Source of the DNA: Holtiella tumoricola
GTDB taxonomy: Bacteria; Bacillota; Clostridia; Lachnospirales; Cellulosilyticaceae
Assembly (NCBI RefSeq): GCF_027857615.1
Contig: NZ_JAQIFT010000074.1
Span: 55,755-119,754 of the forward strand
Direction of reading: 5' to 3'
DNA: 64,000 nucleotides
This document shows, piece after piece, positions 52,455 to 61,577 of this stretch. Made by a program: the position numbers and the translations under genes. Every line of letters begins with the position of its first letter. The first letter of the stretch is position 1. The notes under the pieces were generated by a model that was not told the origin of the DNA, made no database searches, and was given only the letters and a program-made list of their open reading frames with translations.

Positions 52455-53312
52455 ATGATTGATTTATGGTATACAGAGAATCATCAAGAAGATACTAGAT
52501 TCTCAATTAAAGTAAAAGAGCATCTGCATTCTGAAAAAAGTCCTTTTCAACAAATTGACTTCTTTGAAAGTGATACCTTTGGTCGTTTCTTTACTCTAGA
52601 CGGATTAATGATGGTAACCCAAAAAGATGAATTTATTTATCATGATATGATTACTCACATTCCTATGGCGGTTAATCCTAGTATAAAAAGGGTTCTCATT
52701 ATCGGTGGTGGAGATGGTGGTACTGCACGTGAAATTCTCCGCTATAATCATATTGAAAAAGTAGATATGGTCGAAATTGATGAGCGTGTTGTTCGTCTAT
52801 GTCAGCAGTATCTTCCTCAGACTGCTTGTCAGTTAGATCAAGACCCTCGTCTTACTCTTTATTTTGAAGATGGTCTTAAATTCGTTCAAGAAGCGAATGA
52901 TGAAATTTACGACCTCATCTTAGTAGATTCAACTGATCCCATCGGACCTGGCGAAGGCCTCTTTACTTATGATTTTTATAACAACTGTAAACGTGTACTT
53001 AGTGATGCTGGTATTTTAATTAATCAACATGAAAGTCCTTATTATGAATCTTACGCTCATGAAATGAAACGTGCACACTCTAAAATCAAAGCTACATTCC
53101 CTATCGCAAAGGTTTATCAATTCCATATGCCTACATATCCTTCCGGTCATTGGTTATTTGGCTTTGCATCTAAAAAGTATGACCCATTAGCAGATCTTCA
53201 AAAAGAAGCCTGGATGAATTTTGGACTTCGTACACGTTATTATAATACAGATTTACATATGGGCGCTTTTATGCTCCCAACCTACGTAAAGGAGAGTCTA
53301 GAAAATGCATAA
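52455..53312 (+). CDS. speE: Spermidine synthase
   Basis: 285 residues. GGGDGGTAREILRY (about residues 82-95) is the nucleotide-binding loop for decarboxylated SAM, VEIDERVV follows, and DSTDPIGPGEGLFTYDFY carries the catalytic Asp. It moves an aminopropyl group onto putrescine. The start at 52455 is set by TGAAGGAGATAACT; the frame reaches into speD but the upstream codons lack a site. The end overlaps speB by 8 bases, which suggests coupled translation. Confidence 0.96.
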   Translation: MIDLWYTENHQEDTRFSIKVKEHLHSEKSPFQQIDFFESDTFGRFFTLDGLMMVTQKDEFIYHDMITHIPMAVNPSIKRVLIIGGGDGGTAREILRYNHIEKVDMVEIDERVVRLCQQYLPQTACQLDQDPRLTLYFEDGLKFVQEANDEIYDLILVDSTDPIGPGEGLFTYDFYNNCKRVLSDAGILINQHESPYYESYAHEMKRAHSKIKATFPIAKVYQFHMPTYPSGHWLFGFASKKYDPLADLQKEAWMNFGLRTRYYNTDLHMGAFMLPTYVKESLENA

Positions 53313-54165
53313 TGTAAGTACTACACAACAATTCATTGGTTTTGATGCCTCTTATGAGTCTTCACAGATAGTCTTAGTAGGTGCTCCCTTTGATGGAACA
53401 ACTAGTTTTAGGCCAGGTACTCGATTTGCCCCTAGCGTTATTCGTCCTGATTCTTATGGGCTTGAAACCTATTCTCCTTATTTAGATTTAGATCTTGAAG
53501 ATTATAGTCTTTGTGACATCGGAGATATCGAACTGCCATTTGGTAATACCAAAAACGCACTTAAAGAAATTCAAACCACTATCACACAAATTGTTAATGA
53601 TAATAAAAAGCCATTAATGATTGGTGGAGAGCACTTGGTTTCACTCCCTGCTCTTCAATCACTTTACGAAAAACATCCTGACTTATGTATCATCCACTTA
53701 GATGCACATACTGATTTACGTGATGATTATATGGGCGAAAAACTATCACATGCTTCTGTTATTAGACGCGCTTGGGATTTCTTAGGTGATCATCGCATTT
53801 ATCAATTTGGCATACGCTCTGGTACTAAAGAAGAGTTCAATTGGGCAAAAGAACATACTTATCTTAATCCCTTTAATTTAGAGACCTTTGAAGATATCAC
53901 TATTAAGTTAAAGGATCGTCCTGTCTACTTAACAATAGATTTAGATGTTTTAGATCCTTCAATTTTCCCTGGCACCGGCACCCCTGAACCAGGTGGCATC
54001 TGCTTTAATACATTAATATCCGCTCTTAAATCATTAACATGTCTTAACCATCTCGTTGGAGCTGATATTGTAGAATTGTCTCCTCACTATGACCCATCTG
54101 GCGTATCTACTGCCGTATGTTGTAAAGTAGTCCGAGAAGTTGCACTACTTCTTGCTCATAAATAA
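53305..54165 (+). CDS. speB: Agmatinase
   Basis: 286 residues of the ureohydrolase family. Metal ligands: H110 (GGEH), D133, H135 and D137 (HLDAHTD), D212 and D214 (TIDLDVLDPS). It turns agmatine into putrescine and urea, so together with SpeD and SpeE it gives spermidine. Arginase or formiminoglutamase can look similar; the operon context favours agmatinase. speA (arginine decarboxylase) is not in this window. It overlaps speE by 8 bases and is followed by a strong terminator. Confidence 0.93.
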   Translation: MHNVSTTQQFIGFDASYESSQIVLVGAPFDGTTSFRPGTRFAPSVIRPDSYGLETYSPYLDLDLEDYSLCDIGDIELPFGNTKNALKEIQTTITQIVNDNKKPLMIGGEHLVSLPALQSLYEKHPDLCIIHLDAHTDLRDDYMGEKLSHASVIRRAWDFLGDHRIYQFGIRSGTKEEFNWAKEHTYLNPFNLETFEDITIKLKDRPVYLTIDLDVLDPSIFPGTGTPEPGGICFNTLISALKSLTCLNHLVGADIVELSPHYDPSGVSTAVCCKVVREVALLLAHK

Positions 54166-54180
54166 TTAAACGTTATTAAT

Positions 54181-54225
54181 ATAAAAAGAAGCTCATGTAT
54201 ATAAAATACATGAGCTTCTTTTTAT
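54181..54225. terminator. Bidirectional terminator
   Basis: Perfect 20-base arms (54181-54200, 54206-54225) with a five-base loop and A/T-runs lie between the convergent speB and ddh. Confidence 0.9.
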
Positions 54226-54233
54226 ATTAGCTA

Positions 54234-55223
54234 TTAAAGTAATTCTGTCATTAATTCCATACTTGTTTTTGGTGATAAGTATGAAAGTGGTACATCAAAT
54301 ACTGATTTTGCACCTTTCATACCTTCTTTATTCATTCTTACAGCTGCTCTAGCATATGCTACTAAAACATTTGCTGTGAATTGTGGATTACTATCTAGTT
54401 TAAGTGAGAATTCAATAATTTGTTTACTTTCTTCTTCAAATCCTGTAGCACCACTTCTAAATACAAATCCACCATGTGGCATTTTTGCATGATCTCTTCT
54501 TAATTCTTCTTCACTGATAAAGTTTACAATTGTATTGTAATCTGAGAAGTAGTTTGGCATTGTTTTGATTGTATTTTCAATCTCAGCTAAATCTGCTCCA
54601 TCTTCTGCAACTACAAAACATTCACGAAGATGTTTATCTCTTGTTGCAAGTTCTGGATTTTCACCATTTCTTACACTTTCCACTGCTTCATTCATTGGAA
54701 TAGTATATTGGATACCATTTTTAACGCCTTTAACACGTCTGATCGCATCTGAATGTCCTTGACTTACACCTTTACCCCAGAAAGTATAATCTTCTCCTAC
54801 TGGTAAGATTGCTCCTGACATCATACGAATCATTGAGAATAAACCTGGATCCCAACCTACAGAAATAACACTTGTTGTATTAGCTTCAGTTGCCACTTCA
54901 TTTACGTTTGTAAAGTATTCTGGAATACGCGCATGTGTATCAAAACTATCAATAGTATTAAAGTGACGTGCGATTTCTGGCCCTTGTACTGGTAAATCAG
55001 TAGCAGATCCTCCACATAAAATCATAACATCAATTTTACCTTTATAACTTTCTAAAGCATCCATATGCTCAACTTTTGCTGTAGCATTATGAATTTGAAG
55101 TGTTTCTGGCGCTCTTCTTGTAAAAACAGCTACAAGTTCCATATCTGGATTTTGATTTAATGCTGCCTCTACACCACGTCCAATATTACCGTAACCTACT
55201 ATTCCTACTTTAATTGTACTCAT
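54234..55223 (-). CDS. ddh: meso-Diaminopimelate dehydrogenase
   Basis: 329 residues. IKVGIVGYGNIGRGVEAAL (4-22) is the NADP-binding Rossmann loop; FDTHARIP, SVGWDPGLFSMIRMM and GKGVSQGHSDAIRRVKGVKNGIQYTIP are characteristic of DapDH. It makes meso-diaminopimelate in one step from tetrahydrodipicolinate, bypassing the acetylase or succinylase route, for lysine and cell wall. GAGGAGGG precedes the ATG. A promoter and 11-base inverted repeat lie upstream, and an XRE-TPR regulator gene is divergent. Confidence 0.95.
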   Translation of the reverse strand: MSTIKVGIVGYGNIGRGVEAALNQNPDMELVAVFTRRAPETLQIHNATAKVEHMDALESYKGKIDVMILCGGSATDLPVQGPEIARHFNTIDSFDTHARIPEYFTNVNEVATEANTTSVISVGWDPGLFSMIRMMSGAILPVGEDYTFWGKGVSQGHSDAIRRVKGVKNGIQYTIPMNEAVESVRNGENPELATRDKHLRECFVVAEDGADLAEIENTIKTMPNYFSDYNTIVNFISEEELRRDHAKMPHGGFVFRSGATGFEEESKQIIEFSLKLDSNPQFTANVLVAYARAAVRMNKEGMKGAKSVFDVPLSYLSPKTSMELMTELL

Positions 55224-55276
55224 ATTTATTGCCCTCCTCGTAGTATATTAAATTATTTTATTTCAATATAGTTTCA

Positions 55277-55308
55277 CTATTAGTAGTCTTAAAAAGAACT
55301 ACTAATAG
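55277..55308. promoter_or_regulatory. Inverted repeat overlapping the ddh promoter
   Basis: CTATTAGTAGT (55277-55287) and ACTACTAATAG (55298-55308) are perfect 11-base arms around ten bases. The repeat starts in the ddh -10 box, so it can be an operator or an early RNA hairpin. Confidence 0.6.
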
Positions 55309-55336
55309 TATAATGCCTTATGCCTTTTATTGTCAA
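55307..55336 (-). promoter_or_regulatory. ddh promoter
   Basis: TTGACA (55331-55336), 18 bases, TATACT (55307-55312) on the minus strand. Confidence 0.75.
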
Positions 55337-55461
55337 CATACTTTATCACTTTGTTAGATATATACTATTATTTTGTAATTAGTCTAAATATTTATTTACT
55401 TTTTGTACAATTTTCTATATGATTATATTAACACTTATTTGATATAATCTGGAGGTTAATC

Positions 55462-56781
55462 ATGGATATTAAAATTCTGTCTCCCGGTGAAAAGCTCAAA
55501 GTATTACGTCAGCAATATAAAATTAAACAATCCGAATTATGTGGAACATACATTACAAGAAATATGCTTAGTATGATTGAAACAAATAAAACTGCTCTTA
55601 ATCCCTCTACTGCCCAAGTATTATTTGAAAATATGAGGGAGCTTTGTAAAGCTAAAGGATTACCATTCAATACCACTCTAGAATATTTACTAGAATCTCC
55701 TACTATACAGGCACAATCTATCGCATCAACTTTTATTTCTAATCTTATATCACATCCTGAGTTAATTAAAACTTTTTTACATAATAACGATTTCTTTCAA
55801 ATGTCTCTCCTATTAGAAAAATATAATCTTAATCAAGAACGTACAATTCTTTTTGAAATTGCAGGTACTTTTTTTGAATCACAACACCTTTATAGAGAGG
55901 CTTTAACTTATTTTCTAGTTAGCTTAGAATGTATTAACCAAAAAGATGCGGATCCTAAATACATCGATATAACTTATCATCTTATGCATTGTCACTATTA
56001 TTTAAATCAGTTTAAAGACGTTCTGGATTACTCATATCTCTTCTTACATTATCAGCCTCATTGTTCCTCCTGTTATACTGAACAAGTTTATAACTATACT
56101 ATTCATTCTTATTATAAACTCCTTAAATATGCAGAAGCCTTAGATTTAATAAGCATCTATCGGGAGCATTTTACTTTAACAACAGAATTAAAATTTATAA
56201 AAGCGCATTGCCTTCGTAAGCTTAACAGACCTAAAGAAGCTATTTCCTTGTATGATTCTTTATTAAAACAGCATGATTTAGCCCTAGAAGAAGAAATCAA
56301 GATTAATCTACATCTTATACATACTCATTTAGAATGTTCAAACCTCTTACAAGCTAATAAGCTTTTTGAGAAAGTCTTACCACTTATTCATATTTACAAA
56401 AAAGTTAGCTATGGAGATGATTTGATTGAAATCTATGGCTATCTTGCTAGTATTTATGCCACCCAGAAAGAATTTGATATTGCACTTAAATATACCTGCC
56501 TTGCTCTAAATCAAATATTATTAAAACTTGATTCCTCAAGAATAAATACTATTTTAGATGAGACATTGACCTATATCTCTTCTTGTTCTATCAGCTCACA
56601 AGCTGAATTTATAAAGTTATATGGCAAGATACTATGTTCTCCATTAATCGTAGATGCTTCTTATACACTTAATATACTTATACTAAGCTATTATTCTGAT
56701 ACACCTAACCTTATGCCTTATATTGTTTCTTCCATTGAAGCAAACAATACCTTAAATAAAAAAAAGATACCCACATATTAA
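55462..56781 (+). CDS. XRE-family regulator with C-terminal TPR-like repeats
   Basis: 439 residues. The N-terminal helix-turn-helix (about 8-60, GEKLKVLRQQYKIKQSELCG...TRNMLSMIETNKTALNPST) is followed by about 350 residues of paired helices with TPR-like units (AGTFFESQHLYREALTYFLVSLE, AHCLRKLNRPKEAISLYDSLL, GYLASIYATQKEFDIALKYTCLALN). This plan is that of RRNPP/Rgg-type sensors, which bind peptides, and of related Firmicutes regulators. No small peptide gene is visible next to it. It is divergent from ddh, and the inverted repeat at 55277-55308 lies between them. The target is inferred. TCTGGAGGTTAATC precedes the ATG. Confidence 0.78.
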   Translation: MDIKILSPGEKLKVLRQQYKIKQSELCGTYITRNMLSMIETNKTALNPSTAQVLFENMRELCKAKGLPFNTTLEYLLESPTIQAQSIASTFISNLISHPELIKTFLHNNDFFQMSLLLEKYNLNQERTILFEIAGTFFESQHLYREALTYFLVSLECINQKDADPKYIDITYHLMHCHYYLNQFKDVLDYSYLFLHYQPHCSSCYTEQVYNYTIHSYYKLLKYAEALDLISIYREHFTLTTELKFIKAHCLRKLNRPKEAISLYDSLLKQHDLALEEEIKINLHLIHTHLECSNLLQANKLFEKVLPLIHIYKKVSYGDDLIEIYGYLASIYATQKEFDIALKYTCLALNQILLKLDSSRINTILDETLTYISSCSISSQAEFIKLYGKILCSPLIVDASYTLNILILSYYSDTPNLMPYIVSSIEANNTLNKKKIPTY

Positions 56782-56799
56782 TATGCGGGTATCTTTTTT
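56760..56799. terminator. Bidirectional terminator
   Basis: GATACCC-CATAT arms (56766-56778, 56781-56793, one mismatch) with flanking A- and T-runs between the convergent XRE-TPR gene and lysS. Confidence 0.85.
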
Positions 56800-56806
56800 A
56801 TTAAGA

Positions 56807-58321
56807 TTATTCATTAATTGGTTTCATTGTTGGGAATAAGAGTACGTCTCTAATTGAGTAAGAATCAGTAAGGAGCATTACTAAACGGTCAATACCAATA
56901 CCTAAACCACCAGTTGGAGGCATACCATATTCAAGTGCTGTAAGGAAATCTTCATCCATTTCAGTTGCTTCATCATCACCAGCTGCACGAAGTTCTTCTT
57001 GGTGCATGAAACGTCCTCTTTGGTCAATTGGATCGTTAAGTTCTGAGAAAGCATTTGCATGCTCACGTCCTACGATGAATAACTCAAATCTTTCTGTGTA
57101 TTCAGGATCTGTAGGTTTACGTTTTGAAAGTGGAGAAATTTCTACAGGATGTTCTGTAATAAATGTTGGTTGGATAAGGTGTTCTTCTACATAATGTTCG
57201 AAGAATAAGTTAAGGATATCACCTTTACCATGATGTGCTTCAAATGCAATATGATGTTCTTTAGCAACTTTACGTGCTTCTTCTACATCCGCAATTGCTC
57301 TAAAGTCAACATTAGCATATTGTTTAACTGCATCTACCATTGATAAACGAGCAAATGGTTTTTCAAGGTCAATTGTAACGCCATTATATTCTACAACAGC
57401 TGTACCATTTACAGCTCTTGATACGTGACGAATAAGTTCTTCTGTAAGGTTCATAATATCTTCGTAATCTGCGTATGCTTGGTAAAGTTCGAGAAGTGTG
57501 AACTCTGGATTATGTCTTACAGACATACCTTCGTTACGGAATACACGACCAATTTCATATACTCTATCAAATCCACCAACGATAAGACGTTTTAAGTGAA
57601 GTTCAAGAGCAATACGCATGTACATATCAATATCTAATGCATTGTGGTGTGTAATAAATGGTCTAGCCGCAGCACCACCTGCAATTGAGTGAAGTACTGG
57701 TGTTTCAACTTCTAAGAAGCTTTTTTGATCAAGGAAGCTACGAATTTCACGGATAATCATAGAACGTTTAACAAATGCATCTTTTACTTCTGGATTTACA
57801 ATAAGGTCTAAGTAACGTTGTCTATAACGTACTTCTGTATCTTTTAATCCATGATATTTCTCTGGAAGAATTTGAAGACTCTTTGCTAAAAGCGTAACTT
57901 TATGTGCACGTACAGAAATCTCACCTTTTTGTGTTCTAAATACAAGTCCAGTAATCCCTACAAGGTCACCGATATCATATTTTTTGAATTCTGCATAATC
58001 TTCTTCACCAAGTTCATCCTTTCTAACATAAGATTGGATTCTACCTTGTTGATCTTGAATATGAATAAATGACGCTTTACCCATATCTCTTTTTGCCATA
58101 ATACGTCCAGCAATTGTTACATCTTTGCCTTCCATTTCATCAAAGTTATTGATAACATCTTGACTATGTGCATCAACATCAAACTTTGTAATATGGAATG
58201 GATCTTTACCTTTTTCTTGTAAATCTTTTAACTTATCATGACGTACTTTAATAAGCTCATTTACATTTATACTTTGTTCTACTACATTTTGTTCTACTAC
58301 ATTTTGTTCTACTTCTGACAA
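56807..58321 (-). CDS. lysS: Lysyl-tRNA synthetase (class II)
   Basis: 504 residues. The anticodon-binding OB domain (about 70-160, VTIAGRIMAKRDMGKASFIHIQD) precedes the class II core: motif 1 around RSMIIREIRSFLDQKSFLEVETPVL, motif 2 YEIGRVFRNEGMSVRHNPEFTLLE and motif 3 GGLGIGIDRLVMLLT. It loads lysine on tRNA. The start is TTG at 58321, set by GGAGGA 8 bases upstream; the frame from an earlier ATG contains that ribosome site. The N-terminus has a VEQNVVEQNVVEQS repeat. It ends the birA-coaX-dusB-greA-lysS row. Confidence 0.96.
   Translation of the reverse strand: MSEVEQNVVEQNVVEQSINVNELIKVRHDKLKDLQEKGKDPFHITKFDVDAHSQDVINNFDEMEGKDVTIAGRIMAKRDMGKASFIHIQDQQGRIQSYVRKDELGEEDYAEFKKYDIGDLVGITGLVFRTQKGEISVRAHKVTLLAKSLQILPEKYHGLKDTEVRYRQRYLDLIVNPEVKDAFVKRSMIIREIRSFLDQKSFLEVETPVLHSIAGGAAARPFITHHNALDIDMYMRIALELHLKRLIVGGFDRVYEIGRVFRNEGMSVRHNPEFTLLELYQAYADYEDIMNLTEELIRHVSRAVNGTAVVEYNGVTIDLEKPFARLSMVDAVKQYANVDFRAIADVEEARKVAKEHHIAFEAHHGKGDILNLFFEHYVEEHLIQPTFITEHPVEISPLSKRKPTDPEYTERFELFIVGREHANAFSELNDPIDQRGRFMHQEELRAAGDDEATEMDEDFLTALEYGMPPTGGLGIGIDRLVMLLTDSYSIRDVLLFPTMKPINE
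58281..58310. repeat. 15-base tandem repeat in the 5' end of lysS
   Basis: ACTACATTTTGTTCT occurs twice in a row (58281-58295, 58296-58310), with a partial third copy at 58271-58280. It is in frame and encodes VEQNV units, so copy number can change without a frameshift. Confidence 0.8.
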
Positions 58322-58353
58322 AATTTTTCCTCCTCCGTGCTTCAACTTAATCT

Positions 58354-58836
58354 TTAGTTAGTTGATATAGCTAAAATTGTATAACGATCTGTTCCAAATT
58401 CTGTTTCCACAACGATTTCATCTCCAACTTGGCGCCCAATAAGAGCTGCACCTACTGGTGATTCGTTTGAAATTTTACCATTTATAGGATCTGCTTCTGT
58501 AGAACCTACAATAAGGTATTCTACTTCTTCTTCAAATGTATGGTCTTGTAATTTTACTTTATGTCCTGGCTTAACTTTATCAGCCGTTTCTTCATCATCA
58601 GCGTCAATAACAACAACGTTTTTGAGCATTTTTTCAATTTCAACAATACGAGATTCAATCTCAGCTTGTCTATCTTTTGCTGCGTCATACTCAGCATTTT
58701 CAGATAAATCACCTTGTGCTCTCGCTTCTTTTAAGTCAATAGCGACTTTATTACGTTCAACTGTCTTGAGTTCTTCAAGTTCTTTTTCTAAGGCTTTAAT
58801 CCCCTCATATGTGAGTAATATTTGTTTCTCTGCCAT
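58354..58836 (-). CDS. greA: Transcription elongation factor GreA
   Basis: 160 residues. The N-terminal coiled coil (ALEKELEELKTVERNKVAIDLKEARAQGDLSENAEYDAAKD, about 15-75) with the D-L-S-E-N acidic tip and the C-terminal FKBP-like domain (GRQVGDEIVVE) are typical. It restarts backtracked RNA polymerase by stimulating transcript cleavage. The start at 58836 follows AAAGGGAGTATTTTAAA; the frame extends 25 codons upstream without a site. lysS starts 32 bases downstream. Confidence 0.97.
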   Translation of the reverse strand: MAEKQILLTYEGIKALEKELEELKTVERNKVAIDLKEARAQGDLSENAEYDAAKDRQAEIESRIVEIEKMLKNVVVIDADDEETADKVKPGHKVKLQDHTFEEEVEYLIVGSTEADPINGKISNESPVGAALIGRQVGDEIVVETEFGTDRYTILAISTN

Positions 58837-58907
58837 TTTAAAATACTCCCTTTCTAAAGCGCATTCAACTATTAATTTTAAAATTATAACCCACTCTAAG
58901 CTAGATG

Positions 58908-59750
58908 TCAACTTATGCGCCTAGTGTAGACATCTCGAATGCTTAGGTTTAGCTGTTTAAATTCTTTTCTTAAAGAGCGTCCTGTTATGCCTTGAACTGC
59001 TAATATCATTTGCAATTCAAAAAGCTTAATTAACCGACCCTCCCATACTATATCAAAATCATACCATATTCTAGGCAGCGCCCCTCCAATTTGATCCATA
59101 TACCTTACTACTTTATTCTTATAATCTATATAGATAGCGTTGGGACTGCACCATGTTGCGTAGATGCCTCTATCTTTTAAATCAAATACAATATCCATCT
59201 TACTTAGTATCACCTTTTCAGGTTTAACAACCCTTACCTTTAATCGTTTCTTTTGATGTAAAGCAATAACAATATCCTTATAGATTAAAGGTTGTGGTGC
59301 AAACAAAGTTAAGTCTGTAATATCATCCATTATATTCCCTATGAGATCAATAGTTTCTTCTAATTCACCGGCAATGATTCCTACCTTATTATTAAATATA
59401 TCTTTTGGAACGAGTTTATACTTTTCTATATACTTCAATATATAGTATGAAGTTAAAGGCAAAATTTCTTGTCCACTTATAATATGGATCTCCTCAAATA
59501 GTTGATTTTGTTTACCTCCATTTTGTATATATGCATATTCCACATTTTTCAACAAAAGTTGATTTTCAAGGTATTGCCAATTTTTCTGTGTTAACTTCTG
59601 ATATGGTGCATAGATTGTTACATTATAACTTTCTATTTGTTCATACCATGTAGATTCAATAGTCATTCTTGGATGCTTTCCTTTAAAAGACCTATCTTTA
59701 GATAATATTATATTATTCTCTATAAAATATATACATGCAAATTTACTCAT
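58908..59750 (-). CDS. Hypothetical protein, 280 aa
   Basis: I do not recognise this protein. It is soluble, with no signal peptide. A possible Rossmann-like element is at about 120-155 (KVGIIAGELEETIDLIGNIMDDITDLTLFAP), and the C-terminal half is strand-rich (MDIVFDLKDRGIYATWCSPNAIYIDYKN). GGGGGAAAATAG precedes the ATG. It lies between dusB (63-base gap) and greA (71-base gap) on the same strand. That position in a housekeeping operon suggests a core role; the sequence does not tell which. A search of Lachnospirales genomes would show if the gene is conserved there. Confidence 0.6.
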   Translation of the reverse strand: MSKFACIYFIENNIILSKDRSFKGKHPRMTIESTWYEQIESYNVTIYAPYQKLTQKNWQYLENQLLLKNVEYAYIQNGGKQNQLFEEIHIISGQEILPLTSYYILKYIEKYKLVPKDIFNNKVGIIAGELEETIDLIGNIMDDITDLTLFAPQPLIYKDIVIALHQKKRLKVRVVKPEKVILSKMDIVFDLKDRGIYATWCSPNAIYIDYKNKVVRYMDQIGGALPRIWYDFDIVWEGRLIKLFELQMILAVQGITGRSLRKEFKQLNLSIRDVYTRRIS

Positions 59751-59813
59751 CTATTTTCCCCCTAGAAAACATCTATTCATATGTATTCTATGAGAGCATG
59801 TACAAGAACATTC

Positions 59814-60785
59814 TTAGCGCTTTTTAAGTTCTTCGTTCATTTCATTTAATAAATGCTTAATGTCATCTAAAGACTCTACTTGTGTTAATCTTCTTCTAAA
59901 TTCAGTAGCCCCATGAAGTCCTTTTACATATGCCGTAAGGTGGGTTCTCATTTCACGAATTCCAATAAAATCCCCTTTATGTGCTGTTAACATTTCAGCA
60001 TGTTTTAAAATAATAGGAATACGTTCTTCTAAAGTAGGTTCTGGAAGTAGCTCTCCTGTTTCTAAGTAATGTACTGTACGTTTAAAAATCCAAGGATTTC
60101 CTTGCGCTGCACGTGCTATTAATACTGCATCACATCCCGTTTCATCCATCATACGCTTTGCATCTTCTGGAGTACGTATATCTCCATTACCTACAAGAGG
60201 AATATTAATAGCATCTTTTACTTCTTTAATAATATCCCAATCAGCTACACCACTATAAAACTGTTCCCTTGTACGTCCATGTAAGGTTAAAACGCTTGCA
60301 CCCGCTTGCTCTATAATCTTTGCTACTTGGACCGCATTAATAGATTCATCATCAAAACCTTTTCTTATTTTTACAGTAAGGGGTTTATCTATTGCATTTG
60401 CAACAGCATAAACAATCTCACCAATAAGCTCTGGTCTTTTTAAAAGCGCTGACCCTTCTCCATTTTTAGTAATCTTAGGTGCTGGACATCCCATATTAAT
60501 ATCAATAAAGTCTACATCACTTTCACAAACAACCTTCGCCATATCGCTTAATATCTTAGGATCGCTTCCAAAGAGTTGAGCTCCCACTGGATGCTCTTCT
60601 TTTTCTACACTTAAAAGTAACTTAGATCTATCGCTATCATAAAATAAACCTTTCGCACTTACCATTTCAGTATAGACCATTCCCGCACCAAATTCTTTAC
60701 ATATGAGCCTAAAAGGCAAATCTGTAATACCCGCCATCGGTGCTAAAAACACGTTATTCGGTGTTACTACATTTTTAAATTTCAC
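59814..60785 (-). CDS. dusB: tRNA-dihydrouridine synthase
   Basis: 323 residues. FLAPMAGITDLPFR (13-26) is the FMN site, C100 in DINMGCPAPKI the catalytic acid, KIRKGFDD and HGRTREQFYSG further FMN/tRNA contacts. It reduces specific uridines in tRNA D-loops. The start is GTG (60785) with AGGATG before it. It is 11 bases from coaX, so probably in the same transcript. Paralogue assignment to DusB type follows operon context. Confidence 0.92.
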   Translation of the reverse strand: MKFKNVVTPNNVFLAPMAGITDLPFRLICKEFGAGMVYTEMVSAKGLFYDSDRSKLLLSVEKEEHPVGAQLFGSDPKILSDMAKVVCESDVDFIDINMGCPAPKITKNGEGSALLKRPELIGEIVYAVANAIDKPLTVKIRKGFDDESINAVQVAKIIEQAGASVLTLHGRTREQFYSGVADWDIIKEVKDAINIPLVGNGDIRTPEDAKRMMDETGCDAVLIARAAQGNPWIFKRTVHYLETGELLPEPTLEERIPIILKHAEMLTAHKGDFIGIREMRTHLTAYVKGLHGATEFRRRLTQVESLDDIKHLLNEMNEELKKR

Positions 60786-60796
60786 TTAAAATCATC

Positions 60797-61567
60797 CTAT
60801 CTATTCTTTTTGTAAATTATATTAAGTCCTTTTAATGTCAATAAACCATCATAATAATCAATAGCATCAGTGCCATCTTGAATAATTCTTGCATAGCCAC
60901 CTGTTGCAATGACTTTTATATCTGGATCATTTAATTCTTTTTTTATTTGTTTCACTATATATTCAACTTGTCCGATATAACCATATACCAAGCCTGTCTG
61001 CATACTTGTTATTGTATTCTTTGCATCTAATATACTCTTTGTCTTCTTTATTTCTATAGGCGGAAGCTGTGCTGCTCTATGCCACATAGCATCTGCACAA
61101 ATACGTATTCCTGGAGATGTAATTGCCGCTATAAGCTCTCCCTTTTCATTAACTACATCATAGGTTGTAGCTGTTCCAAAATCAATAGCTATACATGGAC
61201 CACCTATTTTTTCATATGCTGCTACACAATTAGCAATACGATCTGCACCCATTTCCCTAGGATTATCCGTACGAATAGCAATACCCGTTTTTAATCCTGG
61301 TCCTACTATCATAGGTTTTAGGTTAAAATAACGTTTAATACTATTAGTTAAAGAATACATGATATCTGGCACAACTGAAGCAATGATAACATCTTTTATC
61401 TCATTTACTTGAATACCTTTTTGCTGTAGCATCCCTGTAATCGTTACACCAAATTCATCTGACGTTCTAGGCATTTGCGTAGTAAGTCGAAAGCTTGTAA
61501 TCAGCTTATCATTTTTCATTATACCAAGTACAATATTAGTATTCCCTACGTCCATCGCTAAAATCAT
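60797..61567 (-). CDS. coaX: Type III pantothenate kinase
   Basis: 256 residues of the acetate/sugar-kinase fold. DVGNTNIVLG (6-15) is the phosphate loop, GADRIANCVAAYE near 107-119 is the pantothenate site and DFGTATTYDVV near 129-139 holds the second Asp. It is the first step of coenzyme A synthesis and requires a monovalent cation. It lies 10 bases after the gene at 61578 and 11 before dusB, so it is in an operon. AGGAGGGA precedes the ATG. Confidence 0.94.
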   Translation of the reverse strand: MILAMDVGNTNIVLGIMKNDKLITSFRLTTQMPRTSDEFGVTITGMLQQKGIQVNEIKDVIIASVVPDIMYSLTNSIKRYFNLKPMIVGPGLKTGIAIRTDNPREMGADRIANCVAAYEKIGGPCIAIDFGTATTYDVVNEKGELIAAITSPGIRICADAMWHRAAQLPPIEIKKTKSILDAKNTITSMQTGLVYGYIGQVEYIVKQIKKELNDPDIKVIATGGYARIIQDGTDAIDYYDGLLTLKGLNIIYKKNR

Positions 61568-61577
61568 AGATTCCCTC

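Noticed and set aside
58271..58310. Short tandem repeats, considered as a CRISPR or regulatory array
   Set aside because: Only 15 bases, two full copies, no spacers, and in frame in lysS.
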